From: Apostichopus japonicus
Taxonomy: Eukaryota > Echinodermata > Holothuroidea > Aspidochirotida > Stichopodidae
NCBI RefSeq assembly: GCF_037975245.1
Contig: NC_092576.1
Location: 38,767,111 to 38,831,110 of the forward strand
Reading direction: 5' to 3'
Length of the DNA: 64,000 nt
This document shows, one piece after another, positions 37,273 to 47,745 of the stretch (its first letter is position 1; each line of letters opens with the position of its first letter). Under the pieces are notes generated by a model. That model had not been told where the DNA came from. It saw only the letters and a list, made by a program, of their open reading frames with translations, and did no database searches. A program made the position numbers and the translations under genes.

Positions 37273-37392
37273 GTTTCGACTGGACGCTTTGACCAGGAGC
37301 TCTATGGCTGACCTCTGTACTGACACATCATCTTTGTAATTGATGACTACATGTTGTGAGCACAACTCTGTAATAGTGTGAACGTCATCAGC
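37273..37392 (-). CDS. 40-residue NLR repeat-module exon (third NLR locus)
   Basis: Acceptor TATTTATCTTGTTTAACAG and donor GTAAGT bracket exactly 120 nt, phase 0/0. The 40 codons (ADDVHTITELCSQHVV start, AIELLVKASSRN end) align without gaps with the last 40 codons of the NACHT exon at 1656-1775 and with the exon at 9853-9972. No NACHT exon precedes it: the next DNA upstream is a LINE insertion (from about 37863). The locus is therefore truncated, rearranged, or its NACHT exon is far away. Confidence 0.75.
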
Positions 37393-37901
37393 CTGTTAAA
37401 CAAGATAAATATTGTTTTTGCATTAACATATGATAAATAATAAGTAAAGAATAATATTTATTTATGAAAATGCTATTTTATGATCAAGTCCCACTTTACT
37501 AGTTCTTACAACTAATATCTATGATGATTCCTTTAGTGCGTTATGAGGCACGATGGTTTTAACCTGTATGGGCGCATTTTACAGTACATACAGAACGTGT
37601 GTAAGGACCCAACTCCTAAAATCCGATAAGTCAAAACAATATCATACCTTATAAAAGTTTGCATTGGAATTTGCATTGCATTGACATCAGAGCGGAAACA
37701 TCTCTTCAACGGCTCTCGATTATTTACTTATTTTCTGTCTTTCGTGCATTTGTTTGGCCTCATTCTGAGGCATTAAACATTATCCTGTGAAACAGGAGGA
37801 TTTTATTACGAATTTGGCATAACATTGATGTAATTAGTACAATTTTTTTTCAAACAATACAAGTGCCAAGGCGCCACTTGGCGCCAGGCTTTATCTCACA
37901 A

Positions 37902-38874
37902 ATGAGTACCGGATCCGCGAAAATGCCGCCAAATAGTTTCGTGTTGAAAACCAACAGTGTGAAGCTTGTTGATGCTAATTTTAATTCTACGGACATATTA
38001 AAGTCTTTGGCCAACGACATTGGAAAGAAAAATATCCTCGGGTGTGTTAAGACTCAAGGACAGTGGATCTTAACGGTAAAAAAACAAAGGAGATGTAGAA
38101 GTTATTCAAGAAACTGGATTAAAAATAGGGAAAGAGGTATGTGACATCATGGGAGTGACCAAGACCATAATATCCGTAAGTGTTTTTGGAGATGATGCAA
38201 TTTCAGGAAAATTGGAAGAATACGGATGTAGATTAAGATCCCTATGGGTACGTAAATATTACGAAGACTACCCCAACATAGAAAATGGCATCAGATACGT
38301 TAGACTCGAATTACCAAACAGTGTAAAGTCTCTACCGTACGCAATCACTATAGAGGGAACTCACTTAAGATTTAAGCACAATGGACAATCACGGGTGTGT
38401 AATCTCTGCTTATCAGATGATCACATAATGCGAGAGTGCCCATAAAACACGTGTAGAGAGTGCGGTCAAGAAAGGCATTCAAGGAACCGCTGCCCTGAAA
38501 TCCTCTGTTATAAATGCAACAAGCTGGGCCACACGAGTTACTACTGCGATGAAAAGGACGACACGGAAACAATTAATGATGACACAGAAATCGAGAACCC
38601 AATTGACAAGCCAACGACTAATGAGGACACAGAGAAACCAACGACTTATGAAGCACAGGAAAGTGAATCGAGACCTGCGAATACTGGGGTATTAACAAAA
38701 GATAAAGACGAGGAATGTATTAGTGACCTGAAAGAGAGTAGTGAGCAGCCACCTGTAAACACGACGGACCTGAAAGAGAGAAGTCGACAGTCTTCTGTAA
38801 AGAAAACAGACCAGCACCGAGATATGAACAGCCTAGGACCGAGTCAACAGTCATGGAAGGTAACGCTAACCTGA
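37902..38874 (+). pseudogene. LINE ORF1 (gag-like, three CCHC zinc knuckles), broken
   Basis: The product is an RNA-binding retrotransposon ORF1 protein. Reading starts at the ATG at 37902 and shifts frame near 38085 at an A-run. The N-terminal domain continues as GVTKTIISVSVFGDDA to a first knuckle CNLCLSDDHIMREC. A TAA at 38442-38444 separates it from knuckles two (CRECGQERHSRNRC) and three (CYKCNKLGHTSYYC). A Glu/Thr/Ser-rich tail ends at TGA 38872-38874. All three knuckles keep C-x2-C-x4-H-x4-C. The frameshift and stop make it non-functional. Confidence 0.82.
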
Positions 38875-39069
38875 CAAAAGTTCAGCAGAGAAAGGAGCAC
38901 GAAGGTAATCAACAAGTCGACGCAAAGATAAAGCGAACCCTGTCATCGAATGACGGAGCAGACTGGATAGTCGTAAAGAAGAATAGCACAAATCACGACG
39001 ACATTAACACTTTCATTTCTGTATTAAATAATGACTTTACGGCAATTGGATTCACAGAAACCTTGGTTC

Positions 39070-40331
39070 GAAAAAAGGTTTCTTATGTTCAATCGCATAT
39101 TTAATTTTCTTAACCAATATAATATTCTCTGTAAAGAACAGTACGGCTTTCGACGCGAGCATTCTATTGAAATGGCTTTGGCAGATGCAGTTAACAGTTT
39201 ACATACTAGTCTTAATAATGACAAAAATTGCATAGGTGTATTCCTCGACCTTTCGAAGGCGTTTGACACGATCGATCATACCATCCTTATCAATAAATTA
39301 TTTTCATACGGCATTAGAGGAACTACTCTCAACTGGCTTGAAAGCTATATTTCGAACAGATATCAGTATACCTTGTATAAAAACTCTAGATCCGATCTTG
39401 CTAAAATTCGTTGTGGCGTTCCACAGGGTTCAGTCTTAGGTCCTTTGTTATTTATTCTTTATATTAACGATATTTGTCATGTCTCCAAACTAGCCAAAAT
39501 CGTTCTCTTTGCTGATGACACCAGTATTTTCTCCGAGAGCGACGACATAATCACATTATCTTCCAACGTGTCAAATGAATTAAATAAATTCTGTAATTGG
39601 TTTTCAGCCAATAAATTATCACTAAATGTACAAAAAAGTAATTACATTGTCTTTAATACTCGTAATACACTTATTTGGAATAAAGATATATGTATGGATG
39701 GGAAAAAATTAAGCAAGTTTATACTACTAAGTTTTAATGTATAAATATTGATTGTAAACTTAGCTGGCGCAACCATATTTCAACCATATGCAGTATAATT
39801 GCACGGAATGTTGGCATATAATCTAAGTTGAAATATAATCTATCGGAAAACATACCCAGAACACTATACCAGACCCTGATTGTCCCGCATCTCACTTATT
39901 GTTCCATTATTTTGTCTGGTACATACAACACCAACCTTAACAATCTTATAATACTCCAAAAGGCAGCCATTCGCCACATAACACACTCAGCGCCACGTGA
40001 GCACACTAGTCCCCTATTTAAGAAACTCAACTTACTAAAATTGCACGATCTCATTAAAGTTAAGCTTGCATTATTTGCCTACAAGACCTGGAATGGATTA
40101 CTACCAGCTGTCTTTGACTATTCTTTAACCAGTAACAGAGATGTACATAATCATAACACGAGGCATGGTAATCATGCCCACTATAATCTCTACAATACCA
40201 CCATTGGAACTGTAAGCCTACAAAACCGTGCAACAAAAACATGGAATCATCTAACGAACGATTTAAAGAGTAAAGAGTCAGTCACATCCTTTAAGAAGTG
40301 GTTTTGTAAGGAAATAATAGCTAGTTACTGA
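39070..40331 (+). pseudogene. LINE reverse transcriptase, frameshifted
   Basis: The RT palm is readable at 39070-39744: QYGFRREHSIEMAL, motif A FLDLSKAFDTIDH, motif B GVPQGSVLGPLLF, motif C FADDT with both Asp residues. A stop at 39742-39744 follows a frameshift. The C-terminal region continues in another frame at 39828-40331 (TLIVPHLTYCS, KLNLLKLHDLIKVKL, FKKWF) to TGA. Active-site residues remain, but the N-terminal part is missing and the frame is broken. Confidence 0.85.
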
Positions 40332-40359
40332 CTAAAACTAAATTATACCTGTATGTCAT

Positions 40360-40362
<3 letters not shown>

Positions 40363-40420
<58 letters not shown>

Positions 40421-40422
40421 AT

Positions 40423-40472
<50 letters not shown>

Positions 40473-40479
40473 GTATATA

Positions 40480-40516
<37 letters not shown>
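40363..40516. repeat. (TA)n microsatellite at the LINE 3' end
   Basis: TA dinucleotides run in two blocks separated by GTCATTAC, the same octamer that precedes the first block, so the array includes a duplication of the LINE 3' junction. Tyr-Ile repeat frames here are artefacts. Confidence 0.95.
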
Positions 40517-40518
<2 letters not shown>

Positions 40519-40892
40519 CACTGGATTGGGGCATAAGTTGACACCCTTCTAAGTGGTGTATAGGTTGCCATTTGGACATGTGACCAAACACCATGGTAGG
40601 GGTCTCATGTTGTACCTTGTACACCACTTGTCACAAACAAGGGGGTATATGATGGCAAAACTATTCAGGGGGTATTCTATAGCCCATAAGGGAACGGTAT
40701 ATCCATTTCGGTTAACATATACCCAGAGCGCTTTTCATATCCCATTTTCGGGGTGTTTGTTTACCACCATACATTTAGTGTTATTATATATGGCACCAAT
40801 GCTATCATGGTATACATCTTCAGTAACAAAATTATGCAATCGATAAGGGAGGATGCTCCAAATATGTTTTGCATTGGTTCACGGCATGCCAA

Positions 40893-41910
40893 GGGGGGGG
40901 GTGCGTGCGAGGCGGTGGAAAGTGGGGCAGGGGGAGGTGAGTGGGGCAGGGGGTGAAAGGTGTGTGCGAGGCAGTGGAAGGTGCGTGCGAGGCGGTGGAA
41001 GGTGAGTGGGGGGAGGTGATTGCAAGGTGCGTGGGAGGGGATGGAAAATGGGTGCGAGGCGGTGGAAGGTGAGGCAGGGGATGGAATGTGGGTGCGAGGG
41101 GGGGAGGTGTGTGCGAGGGGATGGAAGATCCGTGAGATGCGGAGGAAGGTGAGTGCGAGGGGGGAGGTGTGTGCTAGGGGATGGAAGGTGCGTGCGAGAC
41201 GGTGGAAGGTGAGGCAGGGGAGGGTGAGTGGGAGGGGTGAAGGTGAGTGCGAGGGGAGGGGGGCGGGGAGGTGTGTGCGAGGGGATGGAAGAGCCGTGAG
41301 AGGCAGTGGAAGGTGAGTGCGAGGGGGAAGGTGTGTGCTAGGGGATGGAAGGTGCCTGCGAGGCGGTGGAAGGTGAGGCAGGGGAGGGTGAGTGGGAGGG
41401 GGTGAAGGTGAGTGCGAGGGGGGAAGGTGAGACAGGGGGAGGTGAGTGGGAGGGGGTGAAAGGTGTGTGCGAGGGGATGGAAGGTGCGTGCGAGGCGTTG
41501 GAAGGTGAGGCAAGGGGAAGGTGAGTGGGAGGGGGTGAAGGTGAGTGCTAGGGGGGAAGGTGAGTGGGAGGGGGTGAAGGTGAGTGCTAGGGGGAAGGTG
41601 AGGCAGGGGGAGGTGAGTGGGGGAGGAAGATGGGTGCGAGGTGGTGAGAGGTGTGTGCGAGGCGTTGGAAGGTGAGTGCGAGGGGAGGTGTGTGCTAGGG
41701 GATGGACGGTGCTTGCGAGGCGGTGGAAGCTGAGGCAGGGGGAGGGTAAGTTGGAGGGGGTAAAGCTGAGTGCGAGGGGAGAAGATGAGGTAGGGAGAGG
41801 TAAGTGGGAAGGGATGGAAGATATGTGTGAGTCGGTGGAAGGTGCGTGCCAGGCGGTGGAAAGTGGAAGGTGGGGGGGGGAGGTGTGTGTGAGGCGGTGG
41901 AAGGTGATGC
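40893..41910 (+). repeat. G-rich minisatellite (GGTGNGTGCGAGG-type)
   Basis: About 1 kb of imperfect units of the type GTGCGTGCGAGGCGGTGGAA, with GGGGGAAGGTGAGT variants, is strongly G-rich on the plus strand and has many G-runs able to form quadruplexes. It replaces the short G-rich patch of a satellite monomer. The flanks (CATGCC before, AGTGGAGTAAAACTATAAA after) are the normal neighbours of that patch. Long Pro/His/Ser-rich frames on the minus strand are compositional. Confidence 0.93.
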
Positions 41911-42340
41911 ACACACGGGGGAGTGGAGTAAAACTATAAAGTGGCACAGTTATTGGTGAAATATCCAGGAATACTAACTATGACATTAATGTACCGATTA
42001 CCAAAGACGAAAGGAAGGGTCAGGGACGTAGCTAAGGCCTGATAATTGGGGGTGTTGTACTGGCTGAAATTCCAACTGGATGGGTTTTGGAGCCAGAAAA
42101 TTCCGACTGCTGCCTTGTACCCCCACCCCCCCCCCCCCCGCACTACTCGCCAACGATACGGTCAGTATCAAGTACTAAGTACAAAATTTATGTTAACGTA
42201 ATAAAGGGGGGGAAATGCAGAGCTTTTTCCTAGCGCGCTTAATATTTTTTCTTAGGGGGGAGGGGGGTTGGGGCTATTTATCACTCACATTAAGTGTTCA
42301 CAAATCAAATGTTCACTTCATTCCAACTGAGCGTTTGGAA

Positions 42341-42550
42341 GTGAACAATTCAACATTTTGCAGAAAAACGTTGAGTTGACGAGATACGATAAGTTGTCAA
42401 TTAACCATTTTGCAAAAATATTTTCAATTGCTCAGATGGAATGAAGTGAACAATTGAACATTTTGCAGCAAAATGTCCAATTCACGAGATATGATAAGTT
42501 GTCAATTGAACATTTTTCATATAATTTTTCAATTGCTCAGTCTGTTTTTA
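42341..42550 (+). repeat. 105-bp tandem duplication
   Basis: Two copies of a unit beginning GTGAACAATT (42341 and 42446) share GATAAGTTGTCAATT and TTTTCAATTGCTCAG. Both contain inverse ATTTTGCA/TGCAAAAT-like motifs. Confidence 0.85.
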
Positions 42551-42888
42551 CCTCCATGGTTAAAGCAACTGAGCAATCCAACATTTTTCTGTCTTTTGAT
42601 CAGATTTTATCTTGTTATCTAAACAATTTACTGAAAATTTCGCCTTATGGGGCAAAGTTTTTCTTATGTTGATGGCACTTTTAAGCTTCCGTAGATTAGC
42701 ATTGGGTTTTATATATGTTTACGTTGCACAGTGGTTCTTTTAGGCATTTTTTTGTATGGTGGAGTATAAGGATCGCGAGACACAATTTTTCAACGTGACA
42801 AGGAAAACGTGGTAAATATGACTGATTAAAGGTCAATTTTGACTGGAAATTTTAGGTCACTCAAAATTACAAGAATGTATGAAAATTA

Positions 42889-42946
42889 GAGTGCGACAGT
42901 CGGAAAAATTAGAGTGCGACAGTAGGAAATTCCGACTGTCGCACTC
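42889..42946. repeat. Direct repeat plus perfect inverted copy (competing hairpins)
   Basis: GAGTGCGACAGTCGGAA (42889-42905) is repeated with one change at 42912-42928 and followed after one base by its inverse (42930-42946). The right arm can pair perfectly with the first copy or, with one mismatch, with the second. Confidence 0.9.
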
Positions 42947-43486
42947 ATATTTTACAACTATCGTCAGTTTACCAAGATTGGGGTGAGACATCCCCACACC
43001 CCCCTCTAGCAACGTCCATGGGAAGGGTACCACACCGCCTCCCCTTACTTCCATGAAAAACAAAGGGAAATGATTCACAGCTCCTACCCCCCCCCCCCCA
43101 ACAAAAATGGGGTGTATGTTAACCTCTCTATATATATAGTGTTATCAGATATCGCACTTATGTTTGTAAGGTTTAAATCTAATGTAAAGAAACATAATTA
43201 TGCAATCGATATAGGTGGCAGCTCCCAATGTGCTTCTATATGGCAGTGGTGGTTGGGGGTTGGGAGTAAGGGTGGTGACTGGACACAAAGGGGCAAGTGG
43301 AGTGTTAAAACAGTACAGTATAGGCAAAGCTATTGTAGTGAAATTTCCTGGAATACTAACTTTGATGCAATGTACAGGTTACCCATAGACAATAGGTAGG
43401 GTAGGACACCATGTCACATTAACTGCATGCAAAACAAAGGGAAATTATTCACTGTCCTTACAAATGGGGTGTATGTAAACCTCTAC

Positions 43487-43606
<120 letters not shown>

Positions 43607-45140
43607 TTAACAGATATGGCATTAATGTTTTAAAGGTATATATCTGGTTTAGAGGAAAGAAATGCAATAGATAAGGGAGGCAGCTCCCAATAGTATTTTG
43701 CATTGCTTCACTGCACGCAATGGTTGGAGGAGGGGAGGTTAGGGTGGGGCTGGACACAAGGGAGAAAATGTATTAAAGATGTGTAACATTATATATAGGC
43801 AAAGTTATTGTAGTGAGATATCCTACAATACTAACTTTGATGTAATGTCAGGTTACAAATAAACGAAAGGAAGGCCAGCACCCCCCTCCCATTAACAGCA
43901 TGAAAAAAAAAAATAAAGAACAATAATTCACAGCCCCCAAAACTGGGGTGTATGTTAACATCTACATACATTTAGCATTTGCAGTTATGGCATTAATGTT
44001 GTAGGCTGGTCTTTATCTGGTGTGAAGGAAACAAAATTATGCAAATATCTAGGGAAGAAGCCCCAATGTGTTTTTGCTTTGGTTCACTGCATGCTAGGGG
44101 GAGAGGATGGGTAAGGGTGGGCCCTGGACACAAAGGATAAAATGTTTTGGAGTGGTGTAAAATCATATATAGGCAAAGTTATGTGTTAAATTATCCTGGA
44201 ATACTAACTTTGTGCAGGTAACCCATAGACGAAAGGAAAGGCAGGACACCCACTTCCCCTCAGTTGCATAAAAGACAAATGGAAATGATTCACAGCCCCC
44301 CCCCCCCACCAAAAAAGGGATGTATATTAATCTCCACATATATTTAGTGTTATCAGATTTAGCACTTACGTTTTGAAGGTCTATATCTGGTGTGAAAGAA
44401 ACAAAATTATGCAATCAATAAAGAAGGAAGCTCCCAATGTCATTTTGGATTGCTTCAGTGCATGCCGGGGATGAAGGGGGCGGGGGTGGACACAAAGTGG
44501 AAAATGATTTTGAGTGGTGAAACATTATATATAGGCAAACTTGTTAGTTAATGCTTTAGGAATACTTACTTTTATGACAATGTACAGGTCATAGAAAAAA
44601 AAAAGTAGGGCCAAAACCTCCTCCGCCTAGTTGCATTAAAACAACAGGAAAGGCTTCACTGTCTACAAAGTGGGGTGTATGTTAACCAGTATATTTATTG
44701 TCATCAGATATTGCATCAAAATGTTCAGGGTCTATTTCAGTTGTGAATTACAGTAACAAAACTATGCAATTAATACGGGAGGTAGCTCTCAATTTGAGTT
44801 TGCATTGGGTCTGCATAGCACGAGATGGAGAATGGGTAAGGGTACAGATTGAAGAAACAGGGGATGGTGTTTTGGAGTTGGGTAACATAAGTAAATGAAA
44901 TATCGAGCACTGTTAATGAGTGGGCAGGCTTTGTACCTCCCCCATTTTGCAAGACAGATACATTGATTCACTGCATACCAGGGGTGAAGGATGTGTAAGG
45001 GCAGCGATTAAGAGAAAGAGGAAGATGTTTTGGAGTAGGTTCATTTAGTTTACAAATGGTATAAGTGAAATATCCAGGACTGCTACTACCTTGACCTGAA
45101 TGGACAGGTCAGCCACTGAAAAGGAAGGATGATACATAAC

Positions 45141-47620
45141 ACCTCATTAGGTACATAGCCAAGGTAAATTGGACAGTTTTAACACCCCTCTCCTATAGTA
45201 TAGGGTTCAATCATGGAAAACAAACAATGAAGCTGAAATTATTTGTTCCAAATGAGTGTTTGAAACTTTGAAGAAACACATTCCTCTCCAGTCTAAATGT
45301 AGAAAAAAGACAAGGATGGGGAAATGTACTGCAAAGTGAATTACTACATTTTCCATCTTGTTCCATCTGGTTGCCTAAATAATCTACAAAAGATTACAAA
45401 AGCACAAACACAAATGAAGACAAACTTCATGCATTTTTAATTGTCACATTTATTAACCTACACAAAGGGTTTTACTTGTGTTATGTAATCCCAAGAGGAT
45501 TAAACTTATGCAAAGCGTTTGGACTGGCAAGATGTTACATAATATTTCAATTGTGAGTTAACAAATATATTCAAAAGTAGGACAGGTGGATGAACCATTA
45601 ATGAATGGGTCTATTATGCATATAGGACAATACCAATTTGTGACAGTTTACTTTAAACAATACCTGAAACAGAGGATTCCATCACTATGAAATGCTTAAT
45701 TTAGGCAGAATTCTGGCCTTGAAATCTTATAGTACCGGTACTACAAAATAGCGGAATATGAGCCTAAGTTGTTTCCTTCTGTCTTTTATATATATTTTTT
45801 ATTTTATTTTATCTTTTATTTTCAAGCTTTCATGCTGCTTTCTTTAACCTGCAAACCTAAGGGTAAAATGTTTTATCAGCGAATCTGGCTCCACAAGACC
45901 ACTTAGGCTTGACTACAATGCCTTTTGTCCTTCATAAATTGTGAATGTCTTTGAACATGAGATTGTCAGTGCAGGCCATGGAAGTCCTAGTGGGGTATGT
46001 GTGCTAGACTGAGTAGTACTCCAGCTACTTGGAATGATTAGACAACAATGCTTAAAGCGTAATTTTTCAGCCAGTTATTTCCATTTCAATTGTTAACTCT
46101 ACTGTTAAAAGTGCATACATGATCCTTAACATACCAAGTATAAAGGCACTTTCAGTGTGCATTTAAATAAAAAAATTACATCTGAATGGTGGGACTATCT
46201 ATATCATATTTTAAGTCATGCTCAATACTGACTTTCACAGTAGGTTTGGTGATTTCTTTTCATGCGAAGGTGATCAAAGATAGCTGCAATACATATGCAT
46301 GAAATGAAGAATGCACCAGTATGCTATTTCTTTAACATTAAGTGAAGTACATGGTGGCTACAGCACAAAATGAATGAAATGAAGAATTCTAATGCTTGAC
46401 ACTATATGCTTGGTTATTTTATGCATAGGAGGTCAAAGATACAACACAGAATGCATGAGATAATTAATTTCAATGTGTGACAGTATATTAGGTGATTTTT
46501 TCATGCAAAATTATGTCAATTATGGCTACAACACTGAATGCAAATGTCAAATATTTTTAGGAAAATCCTTGTTGAATAATTGAAGTCAACAATGCAAACA
46601 CAACTCCAGAGATCAAAATGATCCAATGAAAAATGAAGATTAAGATTAGGTCATTTCATTACAATAATTCAATACAATTCAATATAATATAATAATTCAA
46701 TTTATAGAATGAAGACAGTTATACTGGTGATAATTAGCTTCAGTGACAAGAGTCTCAACATAACACATGCAGACACTTATGATTAACAAACAAGAGCCAA
46801 ACTAAGTGTCATACAATAGGGTATCAATTATTATTGGTTTTATCGAATTGACAGATTTGGTTTCTCCCTGTTAATACAGCAAATTCCATGAAACTTGTTT
46901 CAACCTGTTGTGACTTAAATGATAAATACAGCAGGAGCCACTACTGCTTTCTATTGTATAAACTTGTAAGTATCTTGTTGAACTTGTTGTGACTAATAAC
47001 AGTCAATTGGTGTTGAACTTGCTAATCCTTTTTTTCTTTTTTATTTCTTTTTAAAGTCTCTTTTCTTATTCCAATGTGGCACATTGATTCCACTATTAAG
47101 AAGGAAAAAAAAAAACTCTCTAAGAAAAATGTGTTGTGTGAATATTGTGTGTTGAAAAATAAGTAAACTTTGATAAACAATTTAGAAAATTGGCAATGAA
47201 CAGTCACATAACAACAAGAGAACAGCTAAAGTAGAAAGGATTTATGCTCTGCAAGAAGGAAGATTGTGCTGATGATCAGATATACACATTTTAATGAATC
47301 ACCCATGGTACAATGTTTGTAATGTGCATCGTGTAACAACAATGTATCATGATGATATATTGATGAAAAACTAAGCTGAGTAAAGCCATGTGAAATTTAC
47401 TTTAACTATCATTTGAGATTCATCCAAATGGGCATCACATTTACAGTAGACTGTCAATTTTGCTTTTATTAAACATGAAAGTTGTACTGATAAGAAATTA
47501 AATTTCACATTAATTAATCAATGGAGGTAAAGTGATAGAAATGAACAGTGTATCAAAGGTACGCTCTATTGGCCACAAATATGATATATACTCAAATATG
47601 GTCACCTTTTGTCAAAATTC
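45141..47620. other. AT-rich region downstream of the 115-residue gene
   Basis: No exon, RNA gene or clear repeat could be supported, apart from the poly(A) signal at 47465-47470 (minus strand) for the gene that ends at 47621. Confidence 0.4.
47465..47470 (-). terminator. Poly(A) signal AATAAA
   Basis: AATAAA on the minus strand lies about 150 nt after the TAA stop at 47621, a typical 3' UTR distance for the five-exon gene. Confidence 0.5.
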
Positions 47621-47745
47621 TTAATTGAAATGGTTCTTGATTTCTTTTTGTCGAGAGAGCTGAGATCCAGCCAAGGTCTTTGAACAGAATGGGCACTGTG
47701 ACAATCTTTGTGGACATCCTTGCCTTTGCTGAAGCGGTTTATGAG
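47621..47745 (-). CDS. Terminal exon with the CPFC zinc-finger-like motif
   Basis: Acceptor TTACTTCTTATTTACAG, then 40 codons in phase 1 (the G of exon 4 completes a GCT Ala codon) and TAA. CPFC lies about 24 residues from the C terminus. The 3' UTR directly after the stop resembles the end of the MITE family at 33120-33364 (CTATTGGCCACAAATATG), so that element contributes the transcript's 3' end. Confidence 0.62.

Larger units (their letters stand above)
37863..40362 (+). mobile_element. Non-LTR retrotransposon (LINE) with internal deletion
   Basis: In order on the plus strand are an ORF1 protein with three CCHC zinc knuckles, a short ORF2 start and the reverse transcriptase with its C-terminal region, ending in a TA repeat. 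The endonuclease start (INTFISVLNNDFTAIGFTET) jumps within about 30 nt into RT sequence (MFNRIFNFLNQYNIL), so most of the endonuclease and the RT N-terminal part are deleted. Frameshifts near 38085 and 39745 and a stop at 38442 add to the damage. It is non-autonomous. RT motifs place it in the CR1/L2/jockey assemblage; the exact clade is undetermined. It lies 470 bp upstream of an NLR module exon, on the opposite strand. Confidence 0.88.

Noticed and set aside
40321-40627. Tyr-Ile repeat frames
   Set aside because: TA dinucleotide runs read as TAT-ATA codons.
40761-41947. 383- and 257-codon Pro/Ser/His-rich open frames on the minus strand
   Set aside because: They are translations of the G-rich minisatellite, open in several frames and without splice sites or domains.
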